Source: CAZTKP01 sp964614215
Lineage (GTDB): Bacteria; UBP6; UBA1177
DNA: 29,926 bases
NCBI GenBank assembly: GCA_964614215.1
Contig: CAZTKP010000011.1
Span: 1-29,926 of the forward strand
Reading direction: 5' to 3'
Position 1 is the first letter of the stretch; each line of letters opens with the position of its first letter. Positions 16,747 to 24,930 of this stretch are shown in pieces. The notes under the pieces were generated by a model. That model searched no databases, was not told the DNA's origin, and was given only the letters and a program-made list of their open reading frames with translations. Made by a program: the position numbers and the translations under genes.

Positions 16747-18470
16747 TGAAGGGTAAATGGCAGATACTGGAGCCGGATAAAAGTAAAGTAGAGAACCTTA
16801 CAAAGACTTTAGGGATCTCAAACACTGTTGCTACCGTACTTGTAAACAGGGGTATTGACGGTGTCGAGGCTGCAAGTCTGTTTCTGCAGGCAAAGCTCAA
16901 AGGTCTTTCAGATCCGTTCCTCCTTAAGGATGGAGAGAAAGCTGCTAAGATAATTATTGCTGCCGTAAAAAAGCGCAAAAAGATCGTGATCTACGGTGAC
17001 TATGATGTTGACGGTATAACCTCTACTCTGATAATGTATAAGTTCCTGTCTTTTGTAGGTGCCCATGTTGATTATTACATTCCCCACAGACTTGAGGACG
17101 GATACGGACTCAACACCTATACTCTTGAGGAAATCGCAACTAACGGTGGAAATCTTGTTATTACCGTTGATTGCGGGATCACGAGCGTGGAGGAAGTTAA
17201 GTACGCTAAGGACCTTGGACTTGAAACAATAATCATTGATCATCACCATGTAGGTGAAACAGTTCCCGAAGCTGTTGCGATCGTTAATCCCCACCAGGAT
17301 GACTGTGAGTATCCTTTTGAGGATATGGCGGCAGTGGGAGTTGCATTCACTTTTCTGATGGTGCTTAAGAAGCTTGTGGAAAAAGACGGCCTTTACGAAG
17401 GGAATCTTCCCAATCTTGTCGAATATCTTGATATTGTAGCCATGGGAACAGTGGCTGATATGGTTCCTCTTCTCGATTCGAACAGGATCTTTGTAAAACA
17501 CGGATTGACACAGATGCAGAAGAACAACAGGCCGGGGCTGCTTGCACTGGCTAATATCTGCGGTGTCAAAAACCTTAAAGAGGTAACTCCTTCCGTTATC
17601 AGTTATAAAATGGCTCCGAGACTGAACGCGGCAGGAAGGATAGGAAATGCGATAAAAGGACTTGAGCTTATACTTTGTAACGACTATGACGTTGCTTTGA
17701 AAATGGCCGAAGAGCTTAATCTTACTAACGAGTTCAGACAGCAGCTCGAAGCTGAGATATTTGATCAGGCCAACAGCAGAGTGGAAAATAACGAAGAATA
17801 TCTTAAGAGAAGCAGTATTGTTCTTCATTCCACAAAATGGCATCCGGGAGTTATAGGTATTGTTGCATCAAGGCTTGTTGAAAAGTATTACAAGCCTACG
17901 ATAATGATATCTATCGAGGACGGGATAGGAAGAGGAAGCGCCAGAAGTATTCCTCAGCTGCATATCTACAATATTCTTGAAGAGCTCAGTCACTATCTTG
18001 TTCAGTACGGCGGACATAAATATGCTGCCGGACTAACGATAAAGGCCGAGGATGTGCCCGCTTTTATTGAAGATTTTGAGAGACTTGCAGCGGTGGCCCT
18101 TTCTAAGGAAGTCTATGTCCAGTCCACTGATATCGACGAGGAACTCCCGCTTCTTGAGCTTGCTCCCGATCTTGTTGTGGCACTCTCAAAACTGGAACCT
18201 TTCGGCATGAACAACCAGGAACCCAACTTTCTGGCAAGAAGGGTCAAAATACTCAAGCAGAGCATTATTAACAGATCTCATCTTCACTGGAAACTGGGTA
18301 TAGAAGAATCAGGGATGTCATTCAACTCCATAGGTTTCGGTCTTCTTAACAGTAAGGAAGCGCCTGAAGTCGGTGACTATGTTGATATCGTCTATTTTCC
18401 GAAGATCAATACATACGGTGGAAACATAACTTTACAGCTCTATGTGAAGGATTTCGAAATTTCTGAGTAA
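16746..18470 (+). CDS. recJ: Single-stranded-DNA-specific 5'-3' exonuclease RecJ
   Basis: 574 aa, normal length. It is a DHH phosphoesterase: motif I DYDVDG (85-90), VDCGITS (141-147), DHHH (165-168), NPHQDDC (181-187), then VADMVP and APRLNAAGRIGNA. The DHHA1 domain has YGGHKYAAG, followed by the OB-like C-terminal domain. RecJ degrades ssDNA 5' to 3' with Mg/Mn in recombination (RecFOR), base-excision and mismatch repair. It is the last gene of the yajC-secD-secF operon, an order known from several phyla, and overlaps secF by 1 bp. It ends 5 bp before the convergent gene on the minus strand. Confidence 0.97.
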   Translation: MKGKWQILEPDKSKVENLTKTLGISNTVATVLVNRGIDGVEAASLFLQAKLKGLSDPFLLKDGEKAAKIIIAAVKKRKKIVIYGDYDVDGITSTLIMYKFLSFVGAHVDYYIPHRLEDGYGLNTYTLEEIATNGGNLVITVDCGITSVEEVKYAKDLGLETIIIDHHHVGETVPEAVAIVNPHQDDCEYPFEDMAAVGVAFTFLMVLKKLVEKDGLYEGNLPNLVEYLDIVAMGTVADMVPLLDSNRIFVKHGLTQMQKNNRPGLLALANICGVKNLKEVTPSVISYKMAPRLNAAGRIGNAIKGLELILCNDYDVALKMAEELNLTNEFRQQLEAEIFDQANSRVENNEEYLKRSSIVLHSTKWHPGVIGIVASRLVEKYYKPTIMISIEDGIGRGSARSIPQLHIYNILEELSHYLVQYGGHKYAAGLTIKAEDVPAFIEDFERLAAVALSKEVYVQSTDIDEELPLLELAPDLVVALSKLEPFGMNNQEPNFLARRVKILKQSIINRSHLHWKLGIEESGMSFNSIGFGLLNSKEAPEVGDYVDIVYFPKINTYGGNITLQLYVKDFEISE

Positions 18471-18475
18471 GAATA

Positions 18476-21376
18476 TCAGTCGATCACAGTTATACTGCAG
18501 CCGTCATCTTTTTTTGGTTCGTTGTTCGGATCGTTAGGATCGTACTCGTATAGGAATACTTTAGATGTTACAGGAAGTTCTGCTATTTCCTTGTCTGAGT
18601 TGAGCTTAACTTTTCCTTCATAGATGGTGATCTGGGCCTTTTCACCTTCATCCATGTCAAAGTCACAAACGAAGAGGAGGTGTTTTTCCTGTCCTTCAGA
18701 GTAGGAGAGGTGGCTGTCAAGGTTTCTGAAAGTTATAAGTGTCTCGCTGTCAAATTCAGTCATTTTCTCGATCACAGTGTCAGTCTGAGAGAGTTTTCCG
18801 TCACTGTCGTTATCAACAACAAGAGCAACAGATTTGATACCGTCTCCGAAACGTACAGAACCTGTTGTTACCTTTAGACCTATAGATTCAATGGTATCTC
18901 CGCCCTGCATTGATTTTGTTCTGATCTGAAGCATCGGATTCTGCTGGTTCATCTGACTATATGACGGAACCTGAGGATCGTTCATTCCTCTTGTGAATAC
19001 AAAACCTTCCGGCGGCTCGAATTTGTATGTTGCAAACTCAAGCTCTTTTCCCTCAATTGTGGCTTCTCCGGCATCTGAAACATTAATTGAGGCAGAGTTT
19101 TCGATCATGGTCGTGAACTGACCGGCTCTGCCTGTTGTAAGAGTTGTCTCAACGTCGGCAAGAAGAATGAAGTGAGCATTAACGCCTGAAGGTGTCATCT
19201 TGTCTGTATTTGCTGTCATAGTGAAGGCAGCATAATCTCCGTTGGTGAGACCTTCTGCAGTTGCAATGGTTCTTTCTCCTTCATCAAACACGCCGTTTGC
19301 ATTGCTGTCATAGACGAGTTTCAAGTTTTTGATCACAACGTCGTCATCTGTCGTAACTTTGAGTGAAAGACTGTTGAAATTGAAATATTTACCTTCATTA
19401 CCTTCAGCAAAAAGATAGAACTGTCCCAGCAGGATCCCTGCTGTAGGAGACGGAATGATAATGGTTTCTGATGAATCGGGAGAATTTTCTCCTTCTGCAT
19501 AGATTATTTTTGCACCGTCTGTAAGATCTCCGGCTTTATCCACACACTGGTTGTCCTTACATTCCTGTCCATCTTTGCAGTCGTCGTTATCGTTACAGTA
19601 AGTATCGTCCTTTTTTACACCTCCGCACTCAGCTTTCGGTGGAAGGCTGCACTCATCAATTGTCGGGCATGCGCCGTTGACAAGTCTCAGCGGGATGCTG
19701 CTGTTGGAATAGTACGGAATTGTAGTAACATCGCTGATAATGGCCGTGTTGGTGATCTTTTCATGTTTTTCAAGGCCGGTTTTCGGCTTAACCACGAATC
19801 TTATCATTATACTGTCATCACAAGTCATGGTAGTTTTATCACAGTATCCCATAACTGTGGCGATCTCCTGTTTTGTGGCAAACGGAAAACCACCGTTAAC
19901 ATCAGGCACCGGTTCCCAGTTAGTTCCAAGGCCGTTCTCAAATTCTGTAGCTATCTCTGTAGTTCCTTCAACATAGTCAACTGTCGGAGGAAGTGTGTCC
20001 TGCAGAGTTACGTTATCTGCAAGATTTTCTCCCCAGTTCTGTATCTTTATAAGGTAGTAGAAAGGTCTGTCAAAACAGACTGCATCACTATCCGTTGAGC
20101 ATGAGCAGTAGTTCTTTTCGCGACCGTCAGGAGTTTCCGGGTTAGGCGGAATATCAAATTTGGGAGCCTTGGTGTCAACACTGAGAATAAGCATGTTCGT
20201 ATAAACCTGGTCCTGATTTGCGCCGATCTTCAGAGTGAACATTGTGTCTCCTTTCTTAAGATGGGCGTCGAATGGGAAGTCCTTTGCCCTGAGAAGGAAT
20301 GTGTCGGCATCCATTGCGTACTCTATCTTATTGGGATCGACGTTGTTGGGATCTCCTCCTATACATGTCGGGATCTCATCTTCCCATCCGAAAGATGATG
20401 AGATCGAATTGTAGACCTCTGTATAGTTAAGAGGTGTGAATTTTGCAGGGTTACAGTCATTCCACAGAAGTTCGAAGTTCGGATTTGTCTGACCGCTGAT
20501 CGCAAGAGCTTCGGGAGGTGCAGGCTGAAATGTGTCGGTAGTTGCACTGGCAAGTCCGGGATCTCCTTCTGCAACAAGCATTGTAAGTCTTACTTCCGCC
20601 TCGTTGGGAAGTTCAAACCCGCTTACGTCAATAGTGGCTTCCTGAAATCTATATGCATCCATACCGTCGTACATATAGATCTTTTTGGGACTGATATGTT
20701 CGGAAGTATATACGAAAACAAGCCACCATCCACCAACGAGTCCGCTAGTAGTGATGTATGCCTGGTCGTTGCTGCAGTCCATTCCCTTAACGTTGTAGTC
20801 TCCGTAGAGAGCTTCACCGCCCTGAGAGATACCGGCAATTGCCCCCTGGTTTATGATATTCTGCATAAAATCTGTAACATCGACCCTGTATGTGAAAACA
20901 CCGGTACTGTCCATGTTATCGCTTACAGATGCAAAATTAAAATCAGGCGGAGAGAACAGATTCCCTGAAACAGGAGATGTGATCTCCTCGGATATCGTAA
21001 CGCTGCTGTCGGAAGCATTTGTAAAAGTCAGTGTAACAGAATTATCTGTCGGTCCGTTGAAATTCGCAGGACTTTGACTCGATATCCAGATAAGGAAGGC
21101 TCTATCCACGTTGGTGTCCTGTGGAACATGCTCGGACGTAAGTGTAAATGTTGATCCGATGTTAGGATCGATACATGTATCTGCCTGCGGGTTCGAAGAA
21201 GATGTCGTAGCCGCTCCCGTTACCTGAGTGATGAGAGATTTGAACATTACAAAGTAGTCCCATGCACCTTCTTCCCATTTAAGATCTGAGCCGTTTACCT
21301 GTGAAACATTCGGTCCGAGAACGGCCAGAAGGCTAAATGGAATAATGAACATTGCTAAAATAAATACCTTTTTCAT
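18476..21376 (-). CDS. Large secreted DUF11-containing protein, paralogue lacking the C-terminal anchor
   Basis: 966 aa from the ATG at 21376, which has GGAGG five bases upstream; an earlier in-frame ATG twelve codons before lacks one. Signal peptide, then GPNVSQVNGSDLKWEEGAWDY, nearly identical to the neighbouring protein. An N-terminal domain of about 400 residues contains RVDVTDF and TSEHISPKKIYMYDG. It is followed by a DUF11/TIGR01451-type beta-sandwich (IKIQNWGENLADNVTLQDTL), a Cys-rich knot (CNDNDDCKDGQECKDNQC), and two copies of a beta module, each with a Ca-binding-like loop (DSNANGVFDEGE and DNDSDGKLSQTD). It ends DDGCSITVID (Cys960). Unlike its paralogue it has no hydrophobic helix or Arg/Lys cluster after this Cys. 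It is probably extracellular or on the cell surface, with an adhesion-like role by architecture only. It has its own promoter. Confidence 0.85.
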   Translation of the reverse strand: MKKVFILAMFIIPFSLLAVLGPNVSQVNGSDLKWEEGAWDYFVMFKSLITQVTGAATTSSSNPQADTCIDPNIGSTFTLTSEHVPQDTNVDRAFLIWISSQSPANFNGPTDNSVTLTFTNASDSSVTISEEITSPVSGNLFSPPDFNFASVSDNMDSTGVFTYRVDVTDFMQNIINQGAIAGISQGGEALYGDYNVKGMDCSNDQAYITTSGLVGGWWLVFVYTSEHISPKKIYMYDGMDAYRFQEATIDVSGFELPNEAEVRLTMLVAEGDPGLASATTDTFQPAPPEALAISGQTNPNFELLWNDCNPAKFTPLNYTEVYNSISSSFGWEDEIPTCIGGDPNNVDPNKIEYAMDADTFLLRAKDFPFDAHLKKGDTMFTLKIGANQDQVYTNMLILSVDTKAPKFDIPPNPETPDGREKNYCSCSTDSDAVCFDRPFYYLIKIQNWGENLADNVTLQDTLPPTVDYVEGTTEIATEFENGLGTNWEPVPDVNGGFPFATKQEIATVMGYCDKTTMTCDDSIMIRFVVKPKTGLEKHEKITNTAIISDVTTIPYYSNSSIPLRLVNGACPTIDECSLPPKAECGGVKKDDTYCNDNDDCKDGQECKDNQCVDKAGDLTDGAKIIYAEGENSPDSSETIIIPSPTAGILLGQFYLFAEGNEGKYFNFNSLSLKVTTDDDVVIKNLKLVYDSNANGVFDEGERTIATAEGLTNGDYAAFTMTANTDKMTPSGVNAHFILLADVETTLTTGRAGQFTTMIENSASINVSDAGEATIEGKELEFATYKFEPPEGFVFTRGMNDPQVPSYSQMNQQNPMLQIRTKSMQGGDTIESIGLKVTTGSVRFGDGIKSVALVVDNDSDGKLSQTDTVIEKMTEFDSETLITFRNLDSHLSYSEGQEKHLLFVCDFDMDEGEKAQITIYEGKVKLNSDKEIAELPVTSKVFLYEYDPNDPNNEPKKDDGCSITVID

Positions 21377-21423
21377 GAATTCCTCCGAAAATAAAAGGAC
21401 TTTAAACAACACTGCTGAAGAAA

Positions 21424-21451
21424 ATTATATTTATATAATAATGTTAGTCAA
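21424..21451 (-). promoter_or_regulatory. Promoter between the two paralogous secreted-protein genes
   Basis: On the minus strand TTGACT (21451-21446), 16 bases, then a consensus TATAAT (21429-21424), about 48 bases upstream of the ATG at 21376. It is one of the best matches in the window and suggests that the downstream paralogue can be expressed separately. Confidence 0.6.
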
Positions 21452-21481
21452 TATATGAAAATCTGTATAGAATATTTTACA

Positions 21482-24400
21482 CTAAACCTTAACTTTTCTG
21501 CGCCAGGCTGCAAAGGCAAGAAAAAGAAGTGTTAAGACAGCTGAAAGTGTTCCCCGGATATCGTTACTTTCACTGATCGATGTTATAGTGCATGCCGAGT
21601 CGTCATCGTCATCCGTCATACAGGTGACATCTCCCTCCTGACATTCGTATCTGAACTCTTTTGATGTTACAGGCAGCTCAACGATATCTCTTTCCTCTTC
21701 AAGTTTTACTTTGTTGTTTCCTATCTGTATCTGAGTCATTTCGCCATTATTCATCTTAAGGTTAAGCACAATAAGAAGGTGCTTTTCCTCTCCCTCGGCA
21801 TATTTAATGGAAAGGCCGGTGAACTGTGAGTAGGTGAGAGACTCAAAAGATGTTATCTCTCCAAGCTTTGTATCACCTTCAGACACTTTTCCGTCGTTGT
21901 TCTTATCGTGGTATAGATAAGCCGCCTTTATGCCTTCGCCGAACTTAACTGATTTTGTCATAGGCTTTATTCCGATCTCTTTAAGAGTATCATTGCCCTG
22001 CATGGACTTGGTTCTTACCTGAAGAACAGCCGTTTCTCCGTTCATTTCACTGATGGGTGGAACTTCAGGATCGTTTGCACCTTTTGTAACGATGAAACCG
22101 TTTGCCGGCTCAAACCTGAATTCAGCGAATTCTATCTCTGAACCCGAAACTTTCGGGCTTCCTTTATCTGTTATTACAAATGCCTCAGGGCCATCGATAT
22201 TCAGATTAAAGGTAACGTTGCTGGATGCTTCTTCAGGATATTCAGCATCAAGAGTTACTATGAAGTAGTTGAGAACTCCTGCAGGGAATGCTCTGTCTCC
22301 TTCACTGATAACTGAGAGCTTTGCCGTGTTGGCACTTACACCGTTCGCTGTTGCAATAACTTTTTCTCCCTCGTCTGCCACTCCGTTTCCGTCAGCGTCA
22401 TGTATAAGTCTGAAATTCTTGAGCAGAGTTGCAGAGTCGCTTGAGACAACGGATATATTGACCTCGTCAAATGAGAACGATTTATCATCACTGCCTTCAG
22501 CCAGAAGAGTAAACTGCGCGGCAATAAGACCTGTAGAAGGATCAGGTATGATTATTGCAGCATCTTCCGAAACAGGACTATTTTTTCCTATTGCAAACTC
22601 TATGGCTGCATTTTCTGTCATGGAGCCCATATCCTTGACACATTTTCCGTTCTCATCACAGACCATTCCGTCACCGCAGTCACCGTCTTCGTAACATTCC
22701 GGACCGCCTGTTCCTCCGCACGTTTCTTTGGGAGGCTCGGCACATTCGGTGACAGGAGGACAGCTGGAATCCTGTTTCAATCTAAGCGGTATTGAAGAGT
22801 TTGAATAGTAAAGTATTCCGGAAGTGTCTGTAATTGTTGCTGTATTATCGATAGTCTCATTTTTCTTTATGGTGTCGATAGGCTGAACTTTGAATCTGAT
22901 CAGGGCTTTGTCCTGACATGTGAACGCATCCTTGTCACAGTAGTACATGGAATCCATGACCTGATAACCGTTTGTAAGCGGGAATTCTCCTCCGATATCT
23001 TCAATAGTTTCCCACTGACCTGTCTGTCCGTCCTTTGTTATAAGTATTTCTGTCGATCCCGGAATGTAGTTGACATTTGAGGGAAGCTTGTCGGCAACGG
23101 TTACATTTTCCGCGATATTTTCTCCCCAGTTCTCAACTTTTATCGTGAAATAGAAAGGTCTGTCAGAACAGACTGAATCTGCAACGGGTGAACATGTGCA
23201 CAGATTTTTCTCTCTGCCGTCAGGTGTGTCCGGATTTTTAGGAATATCAAATTTCGGTGATTTGGTATCGATCGAAACAACAATGAGATTTGTATAGATC
23301 TGGTCCTGATTGGCTCCTATTTTGAAGTTAAGGAACTGGTCTCCTTTTATCAGGTGAGGAGCAAAGGCTTCATCTTTTGCACTCAGGACAAAGGTGTCAA
23401 CATCCATAGCATATTCAAGAAGGTTTGCGTCAGGGGTGCCGGGGTTACCGCCTACACAGAAAGGAAAGTCATCTTCCCATCCGTATGTCGATGATATAGA
23501 GTTGTAAACTTCAGTATAGTTGAAAGGAAGTCCTGTAGAATCAGTAGCTTTAGCCTGGTTACAGTCATTCCACAGCTGCAGCCATTCACCAATAGGAAAC
23601 TTCTGTGCTCCGGAAATTGAAAGAGCTTCAGCAGGAGGAGGTCCACCTAACGGATTGTCGGGGTTTGATGAAGTTGCAAGTCCGGGATCTCCTTCAGCAG
23701 CGATCATGGTAAATCTTACAACTGCTTCATTTGGAAGTTCGAACCCGCTGGTTGAAATGACGCCTTCTTCAAATCTGTATGCATCGAAACCGTCATAGAA
23801 GTATATTTTTTTCGGGCTGATCTGTTCTGAAGTGTAGACGAGAACCAGTGCCCAGCCTCCGACCATTCCGCTTGTAGTTACATAGTTCGGATCATTTGTA
23901 CAATCCATGTCTTTTACAGTATACTTTCCAAGCAGTCCTGCACCGTCATTCAGGATTCCGGCTTCAATGTTCAGTGAATGGATCGTGTCAAAGAAATCAG
24001 TAACATCGGCTCTGTATGTGTATGTTACAGTATGCACTCCGCAGGATCCGCCGAGACATCTCCAGCCTACTCCCAGCTGTTCATTGCTTGTACAGTCTTC
24101 ATCTGTCGTACATGTAAGATTAACAGTGTTCGTATCCTCGACAGCTCCGAAACTGAAATCATAAGGGTCGGAAACTGTTCTGGGCGTTTCTGTAGCCTTG
24201 ATCTCCGCACTCAGAGTTGTTCCTTCATTTCCAACGAAAGAAAGAGTGACGGCATTATCAGTCTGGCCGTTAGGAACTTCCACCTCGGGAAGTGCGCTTA
24301 CCCAGATGAGGTAGGCTGCGGAAACATGTGCATCAAACGGTATCTGAGAATTGATAAGGTCGAATGTGCTTCCGACTGAAGGATCGATACAAGCATCTGC

Positions 24401-24628
24401 CTGGGGGTTACCCGGCTGATCATCACCAAGGTTGCAGCTGTTGAACTGTGTAGGTGTACAGACAGTCCGGTTGTCGTTTTTGATAAGTGTTTTGAACATA
24501 ACGAAATAATCCCACGCACCTTCTTCCCATTTCAGTTGTTTTCCGTCTATCTGAGATACATCGGGCCCCATTGCTGCACTGAGCAGAAAAGGTAAAGAAA
24601 CGAGAATAGTAATAATTAGCTTTTTCAT
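21482..24628 (-). CDS. Large secreted DUF11-containing protein with MYXO-CTERM-like anchor
   Basis: 1048 aa; the ATG follows GGAGG at ten bases. Signal peptide MKKLIITILVSLPFLLSAA, then GPDVSQIDGKQLKWEEGAWD. It has the same domain order as the adjacent 966-aa paralogue: N-terminal domain (RADVTDF, TSEQISPKKIYFYDG), DUF11-like sandwich (IKVENWGENIAENVTVADKL), Cys-rich knot (CYEDGDCGDGMVCDENGKC), and two beta modules with loops DADGNGVADEGE and DKNNDGKVSEGD. An extra Cys-rich insertion (about 170-197, CTTDEDCTSN, CLGGSCG) has no counterpart in the paralogue. The C-terminus is DDDDDSAC (Cys1013), a 13-residue spacer, a hydrophobic helix (about 1027-1042) and WRRKVKV. This is the pattern of Cys-type C-terminal sorting signals (MYXO-CTERM class), processed by rhombosortase- or CPBP-type proteases. 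No such protease is in the window. Confidence 0.87.
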   Translation of the reverse strand: MKKLIITILVSLPFLLSAAMGPDVSQIDGKQLKWEEGAWDYFVMFKTLIKNDNRTVCTPTQFNSCNLGDDQPGNPQADACIDPSVGSTFDLINSQIPFDAHVSAAYLIWVSALPEVEVPNGQTDNAVTLSFVGNEGTTLSAEIKATETPRTVSDPYDFSFGAVEDTNTVNLTCTTDEDCTSNEQLGVGWRCLGGSCGVHTVTYTYRADVTDFFDTIHSLNIEAGILNDGAGLLGKYTVKDMDCTNDPNYVTTSGMVGGWALVLVYTSEQISPKKIYFYDGFDAYRFEEGVISTSGFELPNEAVVRFTMIAAEGDPGLATSSNPDNPLGGPPPAEALSISGAQKFPIGEWLQLWNDCNQAKATDSTGLPFNYTEVYNSISSTYGWEDDFPFCVGGNPGTPDANLLEYAMDVDTFVLSAKDEAFAPHLIKGDQFLNFKIGANQDQIYTNLIVVSIDTKSPKFDIPKNPDTPDGREKNLCTCSPVADSVCSDRPFYFTIKVENWGENIAENVTVADKLPSNVNYIPGSTEILITKDGQTGQWETIEDIGGEFPLTNGYQVMDSMYYCDKDAFTCQDKALIRFKVQPIDTIKKNETIDNTATITDTSGILYYSNSSIPLRLKQDSSCPPVTECAEPPKETCGGTGGPECYEDGDCGDGMVCDENGKCVKDMGSMTENAAIEFAIGKNSPVSEDAAIIIPDPSTGLIAAQFTLLAEGSDDKSFSFDEVNISVVSSDSATLLKNFRLIHDADGNGVADEGEKVIATANGVSANTAKLSVISEGDRAFPAGVLNYFIVTLDAEYPEEASSNVTFNLNIDGPEAFVITDKGSPKVSGSEIEFAEFRFEPANGFIVTKGANDPEVPPISEMNGETAVLQVRTKSMQGNDTLKEIGIKPMTKSVKFGEGIKAAYLYHDKNNDGKVSEGDTKLGEITSFESLTYSQFTGLSIKYAEGEEKHLLIVLNLKMNNGEMTQIQIGNNKVKLEEERDIVELPVTSKEFRYECQEGDVTCMTDDDDDSACTITSISESNDIRGTLSAVLTLLFLAFAAWRRKVKV

Positions 24629-24777
24629 GTACGGTGTTCCTCCAGAAAATTATAATGTATAACCAACATTCATGATATTTAGTTTTCAAAGCTCAACTTT
24701 GTTCGACCATTTCTCTCGAAATGGACGAAGAATGTTACCACAAGAGGTTCGGATTTATAAAGAAGAACTTCAGCTTT

Positions 24778-24796
24778 TTTGCATAAAATTTGCAAA
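24778..24796. promoter_or_regulatory. Palindrome TTTGCA-N7-TGCAAA, candidate ARG-box-like operator
   Basis: A perfect 6-bp inverted repeat with 7-bp AT-rich spacer (TAAAATT) lies upstream of the OTC gene. Its left 13 bases recur at 24834-24846, just upstream of the promoter. Two palindromic sites of 18-20 bp before an arginine-biosynthesis gene resemble the arrangement of ArgR operators, although the half site is not the E. coli TGAAT. The identity of the regulator is inferred. Confidence 0.35.
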
Positions 24797-24833
24797 TATT
24801 TGTATTTGCTGTGTTTTTGTTGCGGCGGGTCTA

Positions 24834-24846
24834 TTTGCATAAAATT
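24834..24846. repeat. Second copy of TTTGCATAAAATT
   Basis: An exact 13-bp direct repeat of 24778-24790, 56 bp downstream of the first copy and ending 19 bases before the -35 of the argF promoter. Its right half site is degenerate (AACAGA instead of TGCAAA). Confidence 0.6.
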
Positions 24847-24865
24847 AACAGAAATCTTTTTAAAT

Positions 24866-24893
24866 TTGATTTTTAAAGTGGTAATTCTATAAT
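24866..24893 (+). promoter_or_regulatory. Promoter of the OTC-HAD operon
   Basis: TTGATT (24866-24871), 16 bases, and consensus TATAAT (24888-24893), about 37 bases before the argF ATG and its TGGAGGT Shine-Dalgarno. Confidence 0.65.
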
Positions 24894-24930
24894 CAACCGG
24901 CTCGTTTTTAACAATTAACTGGAGGTAACT

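Larger units (their letters stand above)
24629..24930. other. 302-bp divergent intergenic region: hairpin, palindromic sites, argF promoter
   Basis: This AT-rich region separates the secreted-protein gene (-) from the OTC gene (+). It holds an inverted repeat CCATTTC-TCTC-GAAATGG (24707-24724), a palindrome and a half-repeat upstream of argF (24778-24846) and a good plus-strand promoter (24866-24893). For the minus-strand gene I see a consensus TATAAT (24654-24649) but only a poor -35, so its promoter is uncertain. No ORF or RNA gene is supported. Confidence 0.6.

Noticed and set aside
16908..17843. 311-codon open frame antisense to recJ
   Set aside because: It lies wholly inside recJ, whose DHH motifs are unmistakable. 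The antisense translation has no recognisable domain, signal or good ribosome binding site, and looks like a by-product of recJ codon use.
18440..18480. Frameshift that hides a C-terminal anchor in the 966-aa secreted protein
   Set aside because: Downstream of its stop the DNA is the end of recJ, and no frame there encodes a hydrophobic helix followed by Arg/Lys. A simple frameshift cannot explain the missing anchor.
22300..22420. Dockerin domains suggested by the Asp-rich EF-like loops
   Set aside because: Dockerins have two loops within about 60-70 residues with flanking helices. Here single loops sit in separate beta-rich modules, and no cohesin or cellulase is present.
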